This document shows, piece by piece, positions 1 to 5,901 of a stretch of DNA of 8,979 nucleotides (the stretch's first letter is position 1; every line of letters starts with the position of its first letter). Under the pieces are notes generated by a model that was not told where the DNA came from, searched no databases, and worked only from the letters and a program-made list of their open reading frames with translations. Both the position numbers and the translations under genes were made by a program. The DNA is taken from positions 1 through 8,979 of the forward strand of contig JBDTMC010000323.1 in NCBI GenBank assembly GCA_039934475.1, given 5' to 3'. The stretch is from JBDTMC01 sp039934475 (lineage in GTDB: Bacteria > Acidobacteriota > Terriglobia > Bryobacterales > Bryobacteraceae).

Positions 1-444
1 GGCTATGGTGAGGGTGTCGCCGATGTCAAAGACGCGAACATTGCGATCATCGCCGTGAACGCGCCCTATGCGGTGCACCAAGGCGGCGCCAGTTTCTTTC
101 GCGGCGCGCATGAGGGGACGCTTGCGTACGCGGGCGCGGAGAACGCCAGCGAGTTGAAGGCAATTGAACGGCTGGTGGCATCGAACAAGCCGGTGATCGT
201 GGCGATGTATCTGGACCGGCCGGCGATATTGAGCGAGTTCATTGACGACGTCGGCGGCGTGCTCGTGCATTTTGGGTCCAGCGAGAGCGCGATATTAGAC
301 ATCGTCTTTGGCCGCGTTCCCCCAACAGGCAAACTGCCGCTTGATCTGCCTCGCGATATGGCCTCGGTGGAGTCGCAGAAGGAAGACCTTGCTTTCGATA
401 CGGCGAATCCACTTTTCAAGTTCGGGTTTGGCTTCACATACTGA
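1..444 (+). CDS. Glycoside hydrolase family 3 protein, C-terminal part (5' end outside window)
   Basis: The reading frame is open from base 1 to a TGA at 442-444, giving 147 residues of a protein that starts upstream of the window. The fragment fits the C-terminal sandwich domain of GH3 beta-glucosidase-type enzymes. It has the strand/helix pattern around 'IERLVASNKPVIVAMYLDRP', the segment 'VLVHFGSSESAILDIVFGR', the family hallmark 'PTGKLPLDLPRDM', and the usual ending 'PLFKFGFGFTY'. GH3 enzymes hydrolyse beta-linked glucosides or related sugars with a retaining mechanism. The nucleophile aspartate lies in the N-terminal barrel, which is not in this window, so activity and substrate cannot be judged. 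A signal peptide, if any, is also outside. The next plus-strand gene starts 48 bp later and may be co-transcribed. Family assignment is confident; substrate is unknown. Confidence 0.85.
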   Translation, partial: GYGEGVADVKDANIAIIAVNAPYAVHQGGASFFRGAHEGTLAYAGAENASELKAIERLVASNKPVIVAMYLDRPAILSEFIDDVGGVLVHFGSSESAILDIVFGRVPPTGKLPLDLPRDMASVESQKEDLAFDTANPLFKFGFGFTY

Positions 445-492
445 GATCCCGGAATCCGGAGACGAAAAGTCGGGTAAGATCATCAAACGGAT

Positions 493-1515
493 ATGAGGAT
501 TGCGCTTGTCTGCCTGGGGCTGGTGGCCACCCAGACTTACGCCCAGGAAAGCCCGGCTCAGGTGCTCGCTAAATGTTGTGCCCTATCTCCCCAGCACTTG
601 AAGGAGTTGAACGAAGGCCACCCGGTGGGGCAATTGATCAAGTTCGGCGATGATCGAGACATCGCGCTGATGGGCGCCATTCGATTAGCGATACCAAAGG
701 AAGCGTATCTGGAGTGGTGGCGGCATGTCGACAACTATACATTCAGCCCGATGGTCCTCGAGGCCGGCAAATTCCACATCCCCCCTCAAACGGAGGACAT
801 GGCGAAGCTTTCCCTTGACGCAAACCAGATCAAAATGCTGAAGGAGTGTGAGGTGGGGAAGTGCGGTTTCAAATTAAGCAAAGATGAAATCGGAAAAGCA
901 AAAGCTGAGCTAGCCTGGGATTCTCCCACTGTCAACACGGCCGCAGAGGCCCTGGCTAAGACCGTCATGCTCCAACACGTAATAAGTTATGTGGAGCACG
1001 GTGACGGGGCGTTGCCGAAATACAACGATAAAGAGGAGGAGTTGGACGTGCGTGCCACGTTCCGGTCCCTTCTGGATGCCTCGCCTTACGTGAAAGAAGC
1101 CTTCCCCGAACTTTTCGCTAAACTGTCAGCGTGTCGCGGCGTGGAAGAGAGTGACACCAAAGAAGAGATGGTCTATTGGTCCCAGGAGCGTTACGGATTC
1201 GGACTTAAGCCTATCCTCAACGTGCTTCATGCGACTCTTAACAGACCAAGCCCAGCGGTGGCAGTGATCGCGACCAAACAGATTTGGGCCAGTCACTACT
1301 ACGAAGGCTCCCTCGGCCTGACCGTACTGGTGGACGCACACCCGGGCACTTATCTCGTGTATCTGAATCGCTCCCGAATCGACCTTCTAAAGGACGCCGG
1401 ATTGAAGAGATGGTTCGTCAAGCGGTTTGCACCGGGCGCGATCCGGAAAGAAGTACTAGCGCTCAAGCAGCAGGTGGAAGACAGCACCGAGGCGAAGCGG
1501 TACCGGACGCAGTAA
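493..1515 (+). CDS. Conserved secreted protein of unknown function
   Basis: Encodes 340 residues. The N-terminus is a short signal peptide (positive MR, hydrophobic residues 3-12, likely cleavage after TYA at residue 17, before QES), so the product is probably periplasmic or outer-surface. I do not recognise a named domain. Visible features are a CC pair at residues 28-29, a C-x4-C pair at 119-124 ('CEVGKCGFKL'), a WWRHVDNYTF segment near 75-84, and a conserved-looking C-terminal block at about 228-297 with 'YWSQERYGFGLKP', 'KQIWASHYYEGSLGLTVLV' and 'YLVYLNRSRIDLL'. From memory, similar motif order occurs in uncharacterised proteins of other Gram-negative bacteria, but I cannot name a family. 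No clear Shine-Dalgarno precedes the ATG; the signal peptide supports this start. It lies 48 bp after the GH3 stop and may be its operon partner. Its stop is 23 bp from the convergent SulP gene stop. Confidence 0.85.
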   Translation: MRIALVCLGLVATQTYAQESPAQVLAKCCALSPQHLKELNEGHPVGQLIKFGDDRDIALMGAIRLAIPKEAYLEWWRHVDNYTFSPMVLEAGKFHIPPQTEDMAKLSLDANQIKMLKECEVGKCGFKLSKDEIGKAKAELAWDSPTVNTAAEALAKTVMLQHVISYVEHGDGALPKYNDKEEELDVRATFRSLLDASPYVKEAFPELFAKLSACRGVEESDTKEEMVYWSQERYGFGLKPILNVLHATLNRPSPAVAVIATKQIWASHYYEGSLGLTVLVDAHPGTYLVYLNRSRIDLLKDAGLKRWFVKRFAPGAIRKEVLALKQQVEDSTEAKRYRTQ

Positions 1516-1538
1516 TCGCGGAACCTTGCCCGGGGGAG

Positions 1539-2813
1539 TTACTGAACGAGCTCAGACTCCGGAGCCGGGCGTAGCGCGGGCATCGGCCTGATTCGCAGGT
1601 AGAGCCAGCGCAAAGCGTAGAAGGAACATCCGATAGCGACAGCCACGACTGCGTTGACCATGAGAACCGCGAGCGCTGTACTAAGAAACGCCAGCGCGTC
1701 GGTGCGGCGCATTTTGAACAACCGGCGCCACGTGCTCCACTCGAGCAGACAGAATCCCATCCAGGCAGTGATGCCGGCCAATGCGGCAATCGGGATGTGC
1801 GAGACGACATCGGAACCGAGCCGCAGGAATGCGTAAAGGATGATCCCGTGGAAGACATTGGACAGCCTCGAGGTAGCGCCGCAACGCACACTGGCAAGGC
1901 TGCGGGCGGGAATTCCGACGCTCATCGGCGCGCCGAACATTCCGGCTAACACGTTCGCGATGCCATAGGCGCCCAGTTCGGCATCCGCGTCGGTACGCTT
2001 CATAGGCCGATGGCGGCCGCGGAAGTGCTCCACTACGCGCGAGGTCAACAGGATGTTGACGCTAGACACAAAGGCCAAGGCAAACGCCGAAGGAATTACG
2101 CTCGCCACGTCGCCGGGTGTCCAGGAAAAGCCAACGAATGGCGGCATGTCGAGCGACAGAAGTCCAACTTCCTTTTCCTGGAGGTGAAACATCCGGCTAA
2201 CGACGAAGGCAATGACAACACCGGCCAGGGGAGCCGGGATGCGCGGCACATACTTCGTCACCAGCGCGGCCACCAAGATGACCATTCCTCCGATGAGAAG
2301 AGGAGCATACCGCGAATCGCCGAGGTGTTCCAGCACTTGAACCAGTTGCCCGACCATCGACGAAGACCAACCGTCCGAGGCGAACTTGAGACCAAAGATA
2401 GTCTTCAATTGCGAGATAACCATCATGCCGCCGATGCCGCAGGAGAACCCGGAGACGACAGGCAAGGGAATCGAGGAGACGTAGCGTCCCAGCTTCAGGA
2501 CGCAGAAGACCATCATGAAGACACTGGCGACGATGGAGACTTTCGCTGCTCCACCGATGCCGTGCGTAGCGACGGCCAGCGCGACGAAGGGGACGGTGAC
2601 CGACGAGGTGCCGCCGATGAGCACAGGGTTTCGGCCCAGGACCGCAGTCACTGGGGCTGTAAGGATGGATGTGAAGAGACCGAGGACCGGAGGAAGCCCC
2701 ATGAGCGAGGCCATCGCTAAACCATAAGGGAGAGCGATGAGTGCGGCTATCAGGCCGCCGGAAAAATCTCCGGGAAGTTGTCGTAACGAATAACGGATCT
2801 TACCAAAACGCAA
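1539..2813 (-). CDS. SulP-family inorganic anion transporter without STAS domain
   Basis: Encodes 424 mostly hydrophobic residues typical of the SulP/SLC26 membrane core. SulP proteins move sulfate, bicarbonate or other anions across the inner membrane; the substrate here is unknown. Matching segments are 'LPGDFSGGLIAALIALPYG' at 13-31, 'GLPPVLGLFTSILTAPVTA' at 39-57, 'LGRNPVLIGGTSSVTVPF' at 59-76, 'PLPVVSGFSCGIGGMMVISQ' at 116-135, 'IPAPLAGVV' at 192-200, 'AYGIANVLAGMFGAPMSVG' at 282-300 and 'HIPIAALAGITAWMGF' at 339-354. The protein ends soon after the last membrane segment (about residue 405), so the cytoplasmic STAS domain of typical 550-residue members is absent. The only usual start available is TTG at 2811-2813, with a GGGGG run 6 nt upstream. 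The frame stays open and hydrophobic further upstream, so the true N-terminus is uncertain. It lies downstream of the aminotransferase gene on the same strand, separated by a strong hairpin. Confidence 0.88.
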   Translation of the reverse strand: MRFGKIRYSLRQLPGDFSGGLIAALIALPYGLAMASLMGLPPVLGLFTSILTAPVTAVLGRNPVLIGGTSSVTVPFVALAVATHGIGGAAKVSIVASVFMMVFCVLKLGRYVSSIPLPVVSGFSCGIGGMMVISQLKTIFGLKFASDGWSSSMVGQLVQVLEHLGDSRYAPLLIGGMVILVAALVTKYVPRIPAPLAGVVIAFVVSRMFHLQEKEVGLLSLDMPPFVGFSWTPGDVASVIPSAFALAFVSSVNILLTSRVVEHFRGRHRPMKRTDADAELGAYGIANVLAGMFGAPMSVGIPARSLASVRCGATSRLSNVFHGIILYAFLRLGSDVVSHIPIAALAGITAWMGFCLLEWSTWRRLFKMRRTDALAFLSTALAVLMVNAVVAVAIGCSFYALRWLYLRIRPMPALRPAPESELVQ

Positions 2814-2919
2814 GTAAAGCCCCCAAAACAGGGTCGCAAAAATAAGAACGTCTTCAGGGACGAACAGCGAAACGGGGCTAGCTGATACGAATACAACTAT
2901 GGCAACAGAGCCAAGGCCT

Positions 2920-2959
2920 TCGCGCGAGGGGCGGTCGCGGGTAACCGCCCCTCGTGCGA
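2920..2959 (-). terminator. Strong hairpin after the aminotransferase gene, probable terminator
   Basis: The arms at 2920-2935 and 2944-2959 are complementary over 16 positions with one imperfect pair (2924/2955) and enclose an 8-nt loop. The stem is GC-rich (GAGGGGCGGT core). It begins 8 bp after the TAA of the minus-strand aminotransferase gene, the right place for a terminator. No clear T-run follows on the minus strand, so it could instead act as an mRNA-stabilising stem or an attenuator between that gene and the downstream SulP gene. Confidence 0.5.
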
Positions 2960-2967
2960 GAACCGAA

Positions 2968-4107
2968 TTATGCCATCACTTTCGCGAAGGCGGTCTTGAA
3001 CTTCGCCATCTCGTCGCGCGTACCAACGCTAACGCGGACGTAGGTGGGCCAAACCGGCCATACGCGGCCAATGTAAACCTTCTCGGCCATCATTGCTTTG
3101 ATCACTTCGCCGCCCGGACGCTTCACGTCAACCATGAACTTATTGCTGACGCTGGGGACGAAAGTATAACCCTTCTTGCTCATCCAGTCGAAGGTATCGT
3201 TGCGAATGTCGGCGATGATTTTGCGGCGCTCAGGAACCAGCGTCTTCACTTTCAAGCTGGCGTGCGCGCCAACCATGCCGGTGACGGGAAGGGCGCCGGC
3301 GCCGTAGCCCATCAACTTCTGGAGCAGGTCAGGACGGCCGATGGCGGCGCCAGCGCGGAGGCCGGCCATGCCGTACAGCTTGGAGAAGGTGCGGAGGATG
3401 ATGACGTCCTTGTCGGCGGCGACAAAGTCGCTCGAGAACTGCGCGCCACTGAGGTGAATATACGCCTCGTCAATCAGCAGGAGGCTGCCAGCCGGCTTGT
3501 TGGCGAGGGCCCATTCCAGATCGGCCCGCGAGGTAAGCGTTCCCGTGGGGTTGTTAGGGTTGCAAATGTAGATGACGCCGGCGTTGGGATCGGCCGCGAT
3601 CATGGCCTTCACGTCGTGCGCGTAGTCCTTGGTGAGCGGGACTTTGATGACCTTTGCGCCAACGAAATGAGCCGCGCGCTCGCCCGCTTCATAGCCCGGG
3701 TCGCTCATGATGAGCGGTTTGCTGGGCGAAGTGAAAGCGAGGATAGAACGGTGCAGGGGATCGCTGGAACCGGGGAACGGCATGACGTAGTTCGGCTTGA
3801 GGCCTTCCTGATCGGCAAGCGTCTTACCGAAGCTGAAGGTCTCCTCGTACAAATAGCGGCCGCCTTTTTTGACGACGCTATAGATGGCCTCGGCGGCTTC
3901 CGGGCACGGGCCCAGGGGGTTTTCGTTTGCGTTAATTTTTACGGCGTCCTCCGGCATGTTGGACACCATGGAAAGCTGCGCCAGCGCGCTCTCATTGTAG
4001 AAAGGAAGGGTTGAACCCGCGGTGATGAGGGATGCGATACGCCCAAAATTCCGCCGCGAAAAACCTTGCTTCAAGAACTGCTTTTGATCATCCAGACTTA
4101 GATTCAT
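2968..4107 (-). CDS. Tat-exported HisC-like PLP-dependent aminotransferase
   Basis: Encodes 379 residues of a fold-type I class I/II aminotransferase closest in motifs to histidinol-phosphate aminotransferase. Visible motifs: 'NANENPLGP' at 59-67 (substrate-binding loop), 'YICNPNNPTG' at 180-189, 'IDEAY' at 212-216 with the PLP-pairing Asp213, 'TFSKLYGMAGLRAG' at 240-253 with the likely Schiff-base Lys243 and phosphate-contacting Arg251, and 'VRVSVG' at 357-362 with Arg358 as likely carboxylate binder. Catalytic residues look intact. The N-terminus carries a twin-arginine signal (SRRNFGRIA at 18-26), a mild hydrophobic stretch, and a likely cleavage after ALA at 43, so the enzyme should be exported folded with its cofactor. 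No his-operon genes surround it, so histidine biosynthesis is unlikely to be its role; the natural substrate is unknown. The ATG has a good GGGGAG ribosome site 8 nt upstream. The long open frame on the opposite strand is a codon-bias shadow. Confidence 0.92.
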   Translation of the reverse strand: MNLSLDDQKQFLKQGFSRRNFGRIASLITAGSTLPFYNESALAQLSMVSNMPEDAVKINANENPLGPCPEAAEAIYSVVKKGGRYLYEETFSFGKTLADQEGLKPNYVMPFPGSSDPLHRSILAFTSPSKPLIMSDPGYEAGERAAHFVGAKVIKVPLTKDYAHDVKAMIAADPNAGVIYICNPNNPTGTLTSRADLEWALANKPAGSLLLIDEAYIHLSGAQFSSDFVAADKDVIILRTFSKLYGMAGLRAGAAIGRPDLLQKLMGYGAGALPVTGMVGAHASLKVKTLVPERRKIIADIRNDTFDWMSKKGYTFVPSVSNKFMVDVKRPGGEVIKAMMAEKVYIGRVWPVWPTYVRVSVGTRDEMAKFKTAFAKVMA

Positions 4108-4115
4108 GCTACTGT

Positions 4116-4121
4116 CTCCCC
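4116..4121 (-). promoter_or_regulatory. Ribosome binding site of the aminotransferase gene
   Basis: On the minus strand this reads GGGGAG and is followed by 8 nt and then the ATG at 4107. It supports this start, which retains the complete Tat signal peptide. Confidence 0.7.
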
Positions 4122-4178
4122 TCGGAATACTGTGTTACAGTTTAAACCCATTTGCAATTGGCCGCCAGTCGCGGCAAC

Positions 4179-4207
4179 TAAGGACCGCACTTTTTTGCAT
4201 GTCCTTA
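4179..4207. repeat. Inverted repeat upstream of the aminotransferase gene
   Basis: The 7-nt arms TAAGGAC (4179-4185) and GTCCTTA (4201-4207) are perfectly complementary around a 15-nt centre containing a run of six T. A second small stem, TTAGG/CCTAA with a GAGA loop, lies at 4222-4235, and the palindrome ACTTAAGT follows it. These may be an operator, a terminator-type stem, or chance. No function is claimed. Confidence 0.35.
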
Positions 4208-4289
4208 CTAGGAATTCGAGTTTAGGGAGACCTAACTTAAGTACTCCCCAACGCTTCCGGTTCCGGCGGGCGCGGCGCCCACTGCAGAA

Positions 4290-4559
4290 CTAGAAGTACA
4301 GCCGCAAGCCGGTTTGGATCAGGCGCGGGAAGTTACCCTGCGACGTGATCTGCCCGAAGGCCGCATCGCCGGAGGCCGTGTTATGCCAGCGGAGATACAA
4401 CGAGTGAAACGCATTAGCTTTGATTGTCTGGCGCGGACCAAGGGTATTGATAGACCGCGTTATGCTGCAAAAATTGGGAGAGGCACATTTAGCAAGCGAG
4501 AGTATGCCTGGGTCTGGGATTGCCCCAGGCTCGCGCGAATTGTAGCGCAGGTAGCTCAA
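4290..4559 (-). pseudogene. C-terminal remnant of an Oar-like TonB-dependent receptor
   Basis: The minus-strand frame ends at TAG 4290-4292. Its last residues, 'FGQITSQGNFPRLIQTGLRLYF' in two parts (FGQITSQG and NFPRLIQTGLRLYF), match the typical C-terminus of acidobacterial TonB-dependent/carboxypeptidase-regulatory-domain receptors, whose final beta strand ends in an aromatic residue. Preceding text such as 'LSLAK', 'LGPRQTIKANAF' and 'LRWHNTASGDAAFG' resembles the penultimate strands ('...R.EAFN..N...W.NP.T') in degraded form. The frame has no credible start or ribosome site and closes at an upstream TAG near 4628, and no receptor barrel or plug domain could be seen further upstream on that strand. 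I read it as the tail of a roughly 1000-residue outer-membrane receptor left by deletion. A short expressed protein is less likely. Confidence 0.55.
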
Positions 4560-4873
4560 ACCGGGCCGCCGCCACTGAGAGATCTGGTGGATGAGCTTAG
4601 CAAATTTTGATTGTGCATGGAAGCCCTAAAACCCCAGGCTACGCTGCGGAAGTTAATACGCATCTCTGAAATCGTGCCCGAACTAGACTTTTCCAATCGT
4701 GGTGTGTCACGCAGACGGGGCGCAGGCAATAGGGACGGGGAGAGATTCCACGCCGGCGCCGCCGGGCGAAATCGCTCAATCCTAGATGCTAGCGAAAATT
4801 CACTCCATAGTAAAGCGACAAAAAGCGAAAGCCGGCTCGAATCGAAACCAGGACACCCCGGGGAGAACCGGCG
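4560..4873. other. Stretch with no recognised gene
   Basis: Several short open frames cross this stretch on both strands, but their translations are Arg/Ser-rich, lack ribosome sites and resemble no protein I know. Small GC-rich palindromes occur (for example CCCCGGGG at 4856-4863). It probably combines the leader of the 4874 gene with decayed sequence continuous with the receptor remnant. Confidence 0.4.
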
Positions 4874-5326
4874 GTGGCTATAATAACGATGCGGAACGGC
4901 CGCTCCAAATCCATGTCCCCCACCCTTGATGCTTATCGCGAAGCAAAGTCGAACTACTTGAAACTCCGGAATCAGGCGAAGAAGGAACTGCTGTCGCGGT
5001 TCCACGAATTGGGAAACGAACTGATTGCGGTGCAACGGGAGTTGTTTGAAGATTTTGGGGAAAAGGTGCACCTGCCGACAAAAACGTCGGGCAAGAAGGG
5101 TGCCAAGGTAACACCGAAGGCTCCGGCCGCAGCCAAAAGTGCGCCTGCGGAGACGGTTTCCGCCGAAGTGACGGCAAAAGTGACGGCGCTTCGCAAACAG
5201 TTGGAGAAGCAGAAGCAAAAACTGGCGGATTTGCAAGCCGCAGGGAAACCCACGAAAACCCTGGAGGACAAGATCTACGAGATCGAGGACGAAATCCGGC
5301 TGGCAGGCGCGTCCGGCAGCCGGTAG
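4874..5326 (+). CDS. Small Lys/Glu-rich coiled-coil protein of unknown function
   Basis: Encodes 150 residues from GTG 4874, chosen because GGGGAG at 4860-4865 lies 8 nt upstream. Two other in-frame starts exist, ATG 4889 and ATG 4913. The last would give a natural-looking N-terminus (MSPTLDAYREAK) but has no ribosome site. The protein has a predicted long helix at about 18-65 ('YLKLRNQAKKELLSRFHEL'), a Lys/Ala/Pro linker at about 66-97, and a second heptad-like helix at about 98-143 ('VTALRKQLEKQKQKLADLQ'). No signal peptide, membrane segment or catalytic motif is visible, so it is likely cytoplasmic. The basic linker would suit nucleic-acid contact, but that is speculation. The DinB-like gene follows 58 bp downstream on the same strand. 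Confidence 0.72.
   Translation: MAIITMRNGRSKSMSPTLDAYREAKSNYLKLRNQAKKELLSRFHELGNELIAVQRELFEDFGEKVHLPTKTSGKKGAKVTPKAPAAAKSAPAETVSAEVTAKVTALRKQLEKQKQKLADLQAAGKPTKTLEDKIYEIEDEIRLAGASGSR
4879..4884 (+). promoter_or_regulatory. Perfect -10-like TATAAT inside the start region of the coiled-coil gene
   Basis: The bases read TATAAT. The hexamer 17 nt upstream (CCCCGG) is not a -35 element and there is no extended -10 TG. If it is used, transcription would begin near 4891, and only ATG 4913 could then start the protein. It may be chance, as the same bases encode Ala-Ile-Ile in the longer frame. Confidence 0.25.
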
Positions 5327-5331
5327 CTGCC
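5315..5331 (+). terminator. Short hairpin over the stop codon of the coiled-coil gene
   Basis: GGCAGC (5315-5320) and GCTGCC (5326-5331) pair perfectly around a 5-nt loop that contains most of the TAG stop. A pyrimidine-rich tail (TTCTCCTCACTCT) follows. The stem is short and the tail is not a pure T-run, so this is a weak terminator candidate at best. Confidence 0.3.
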
Positions 5332-5384
5332 TTCTCCTCACTCTGGCGTCCGCGGCCATAGCGACGAAAGACTGTGACTCCGAA

Positions 5385-5897
5385 ATGACTGAACGCCTCT
5401 TCGCTGAATTCTCCATACGTAAGCTGCGCCAACTGGAGGGCCGGATCGCCGATTGCCTGGGGCGCCTCACAGATGAGCAGATTTGGGCCCGTGGGTCTGA
5501 GAACGAAAACGCCGTGGGCAATCTGGTGCTGCACCTTTCGGGCAATGTCCGGCAGTGGATGGTGAGCGGAGTAGGCGGCCGGCCAGACACGCGGATGCGC
5601 GACCGGGAGTTTGCCGCGCGCGACGGCATGGGTCGCACCGATCTACTGGAACGATTGCGGGGAACGCTCGAACTGGCGGTTCCGGTGATTGAAGGGCTGT
5701 CGACCGAGAGGCTACAGCAGTCCATCCACGTGCAGAACTACGATGTCACGGTCCTGGAAGCGATTTACCACGTGGTAGAACATTTTGCGATGCACACGGG
5801 ACAGATAGTTTTTGCTACGAAATTGATGACGCAAGAAGACTTAGGGTTCTACCGGCATCTGAGCGGGAAGCCTGCTCCGGTGGACCCAGTGCCGTAA
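5385..5897 (+). CDS. DinB-like / DUF1572 family four-helix protein
   Basis: Encodes 170 residues with the pattern of the DinB/YfiT-like metal-binding four-helix bundle, DUF1572 branch. Visible features are 'LTDEQIWARGSENENAVGNL' at 28-47 followed by 'VLHLSGNVRQWMVSGVGG' at 48-65, and 'AIYHVVEHFAMHTGQIVFAT' at 126-145. His50, His133 and His137 form the expected three-histidine metal site; His129 is an extra one. Members with known activity include metal-dependent thiol transferases (bacillithiol or mycothiol types), and many are of unknown role, so no reaction is assigned. There is no signal peptide, so it is presumably cytoplasmic. The ATG at 5385 has no strong ribosome site. Its TAA stop is only 4 bp from the stop of the convergent ribbon-helix-helix gene. 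Confidence 0.87.
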   Translation: MTERLFAEFSIRKLRQLEGRIADCLGRLTDEQIWARGSENENAVGNLVLHLSGNVRQWMVSGVGGRPDTRMRDREFAARDGMGRTDLLERLRGTLELAVPVIEGLSTERLQQSIHVQNYDVTVLEAIYHVVEHFAMHTGQIVFATKLMTQEDLGFYRHLSGKPAPVDPVP

Positions 5898-5901
5898 ACG
5901 G

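Noticed and set aside
2010..2720. A 236-codon plus-strand frame opposite the SulP gene
   Set aside because: The translation is Asp/Arg/His-rich and low in hydrophobic residues, as expected for the complement of a membrane-protein gene.
2899..4014. A 371-codon open frame on the plus strand opposite the aminotransferase gene
   Set aside because: It lies antisense to a gene with clear PLP-enzyme motifs. Its translation is His/Arg/Val-rich without recognisable domains, the usual shadow of a GC-rich coding strand.
2968..4107. Assigning the aminotransferase as hisC of histidine biosynthesis
   Set aside because: The Tat leader and lack of any his gene nearby argue against a cytoplasmic biosynthetic role, so no gene symbol is given.
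4314..4883. Two plus-strand frames (98 and 90 codons) in the gene-poor stretch
   Set aside because: Neither has a ribosome site or a recognisable motif. The first is antisense to the receptor remnant; the second runs into the start of the coiled-coil gene.
4556..5725. A 389-codon open frame on the minus strand across the coiled-coil and DinB-like genes
   Set aside because: It is antisense to two better-supported genes, Arg/Ser/Pro-rich, with no domain and no ribosome site.
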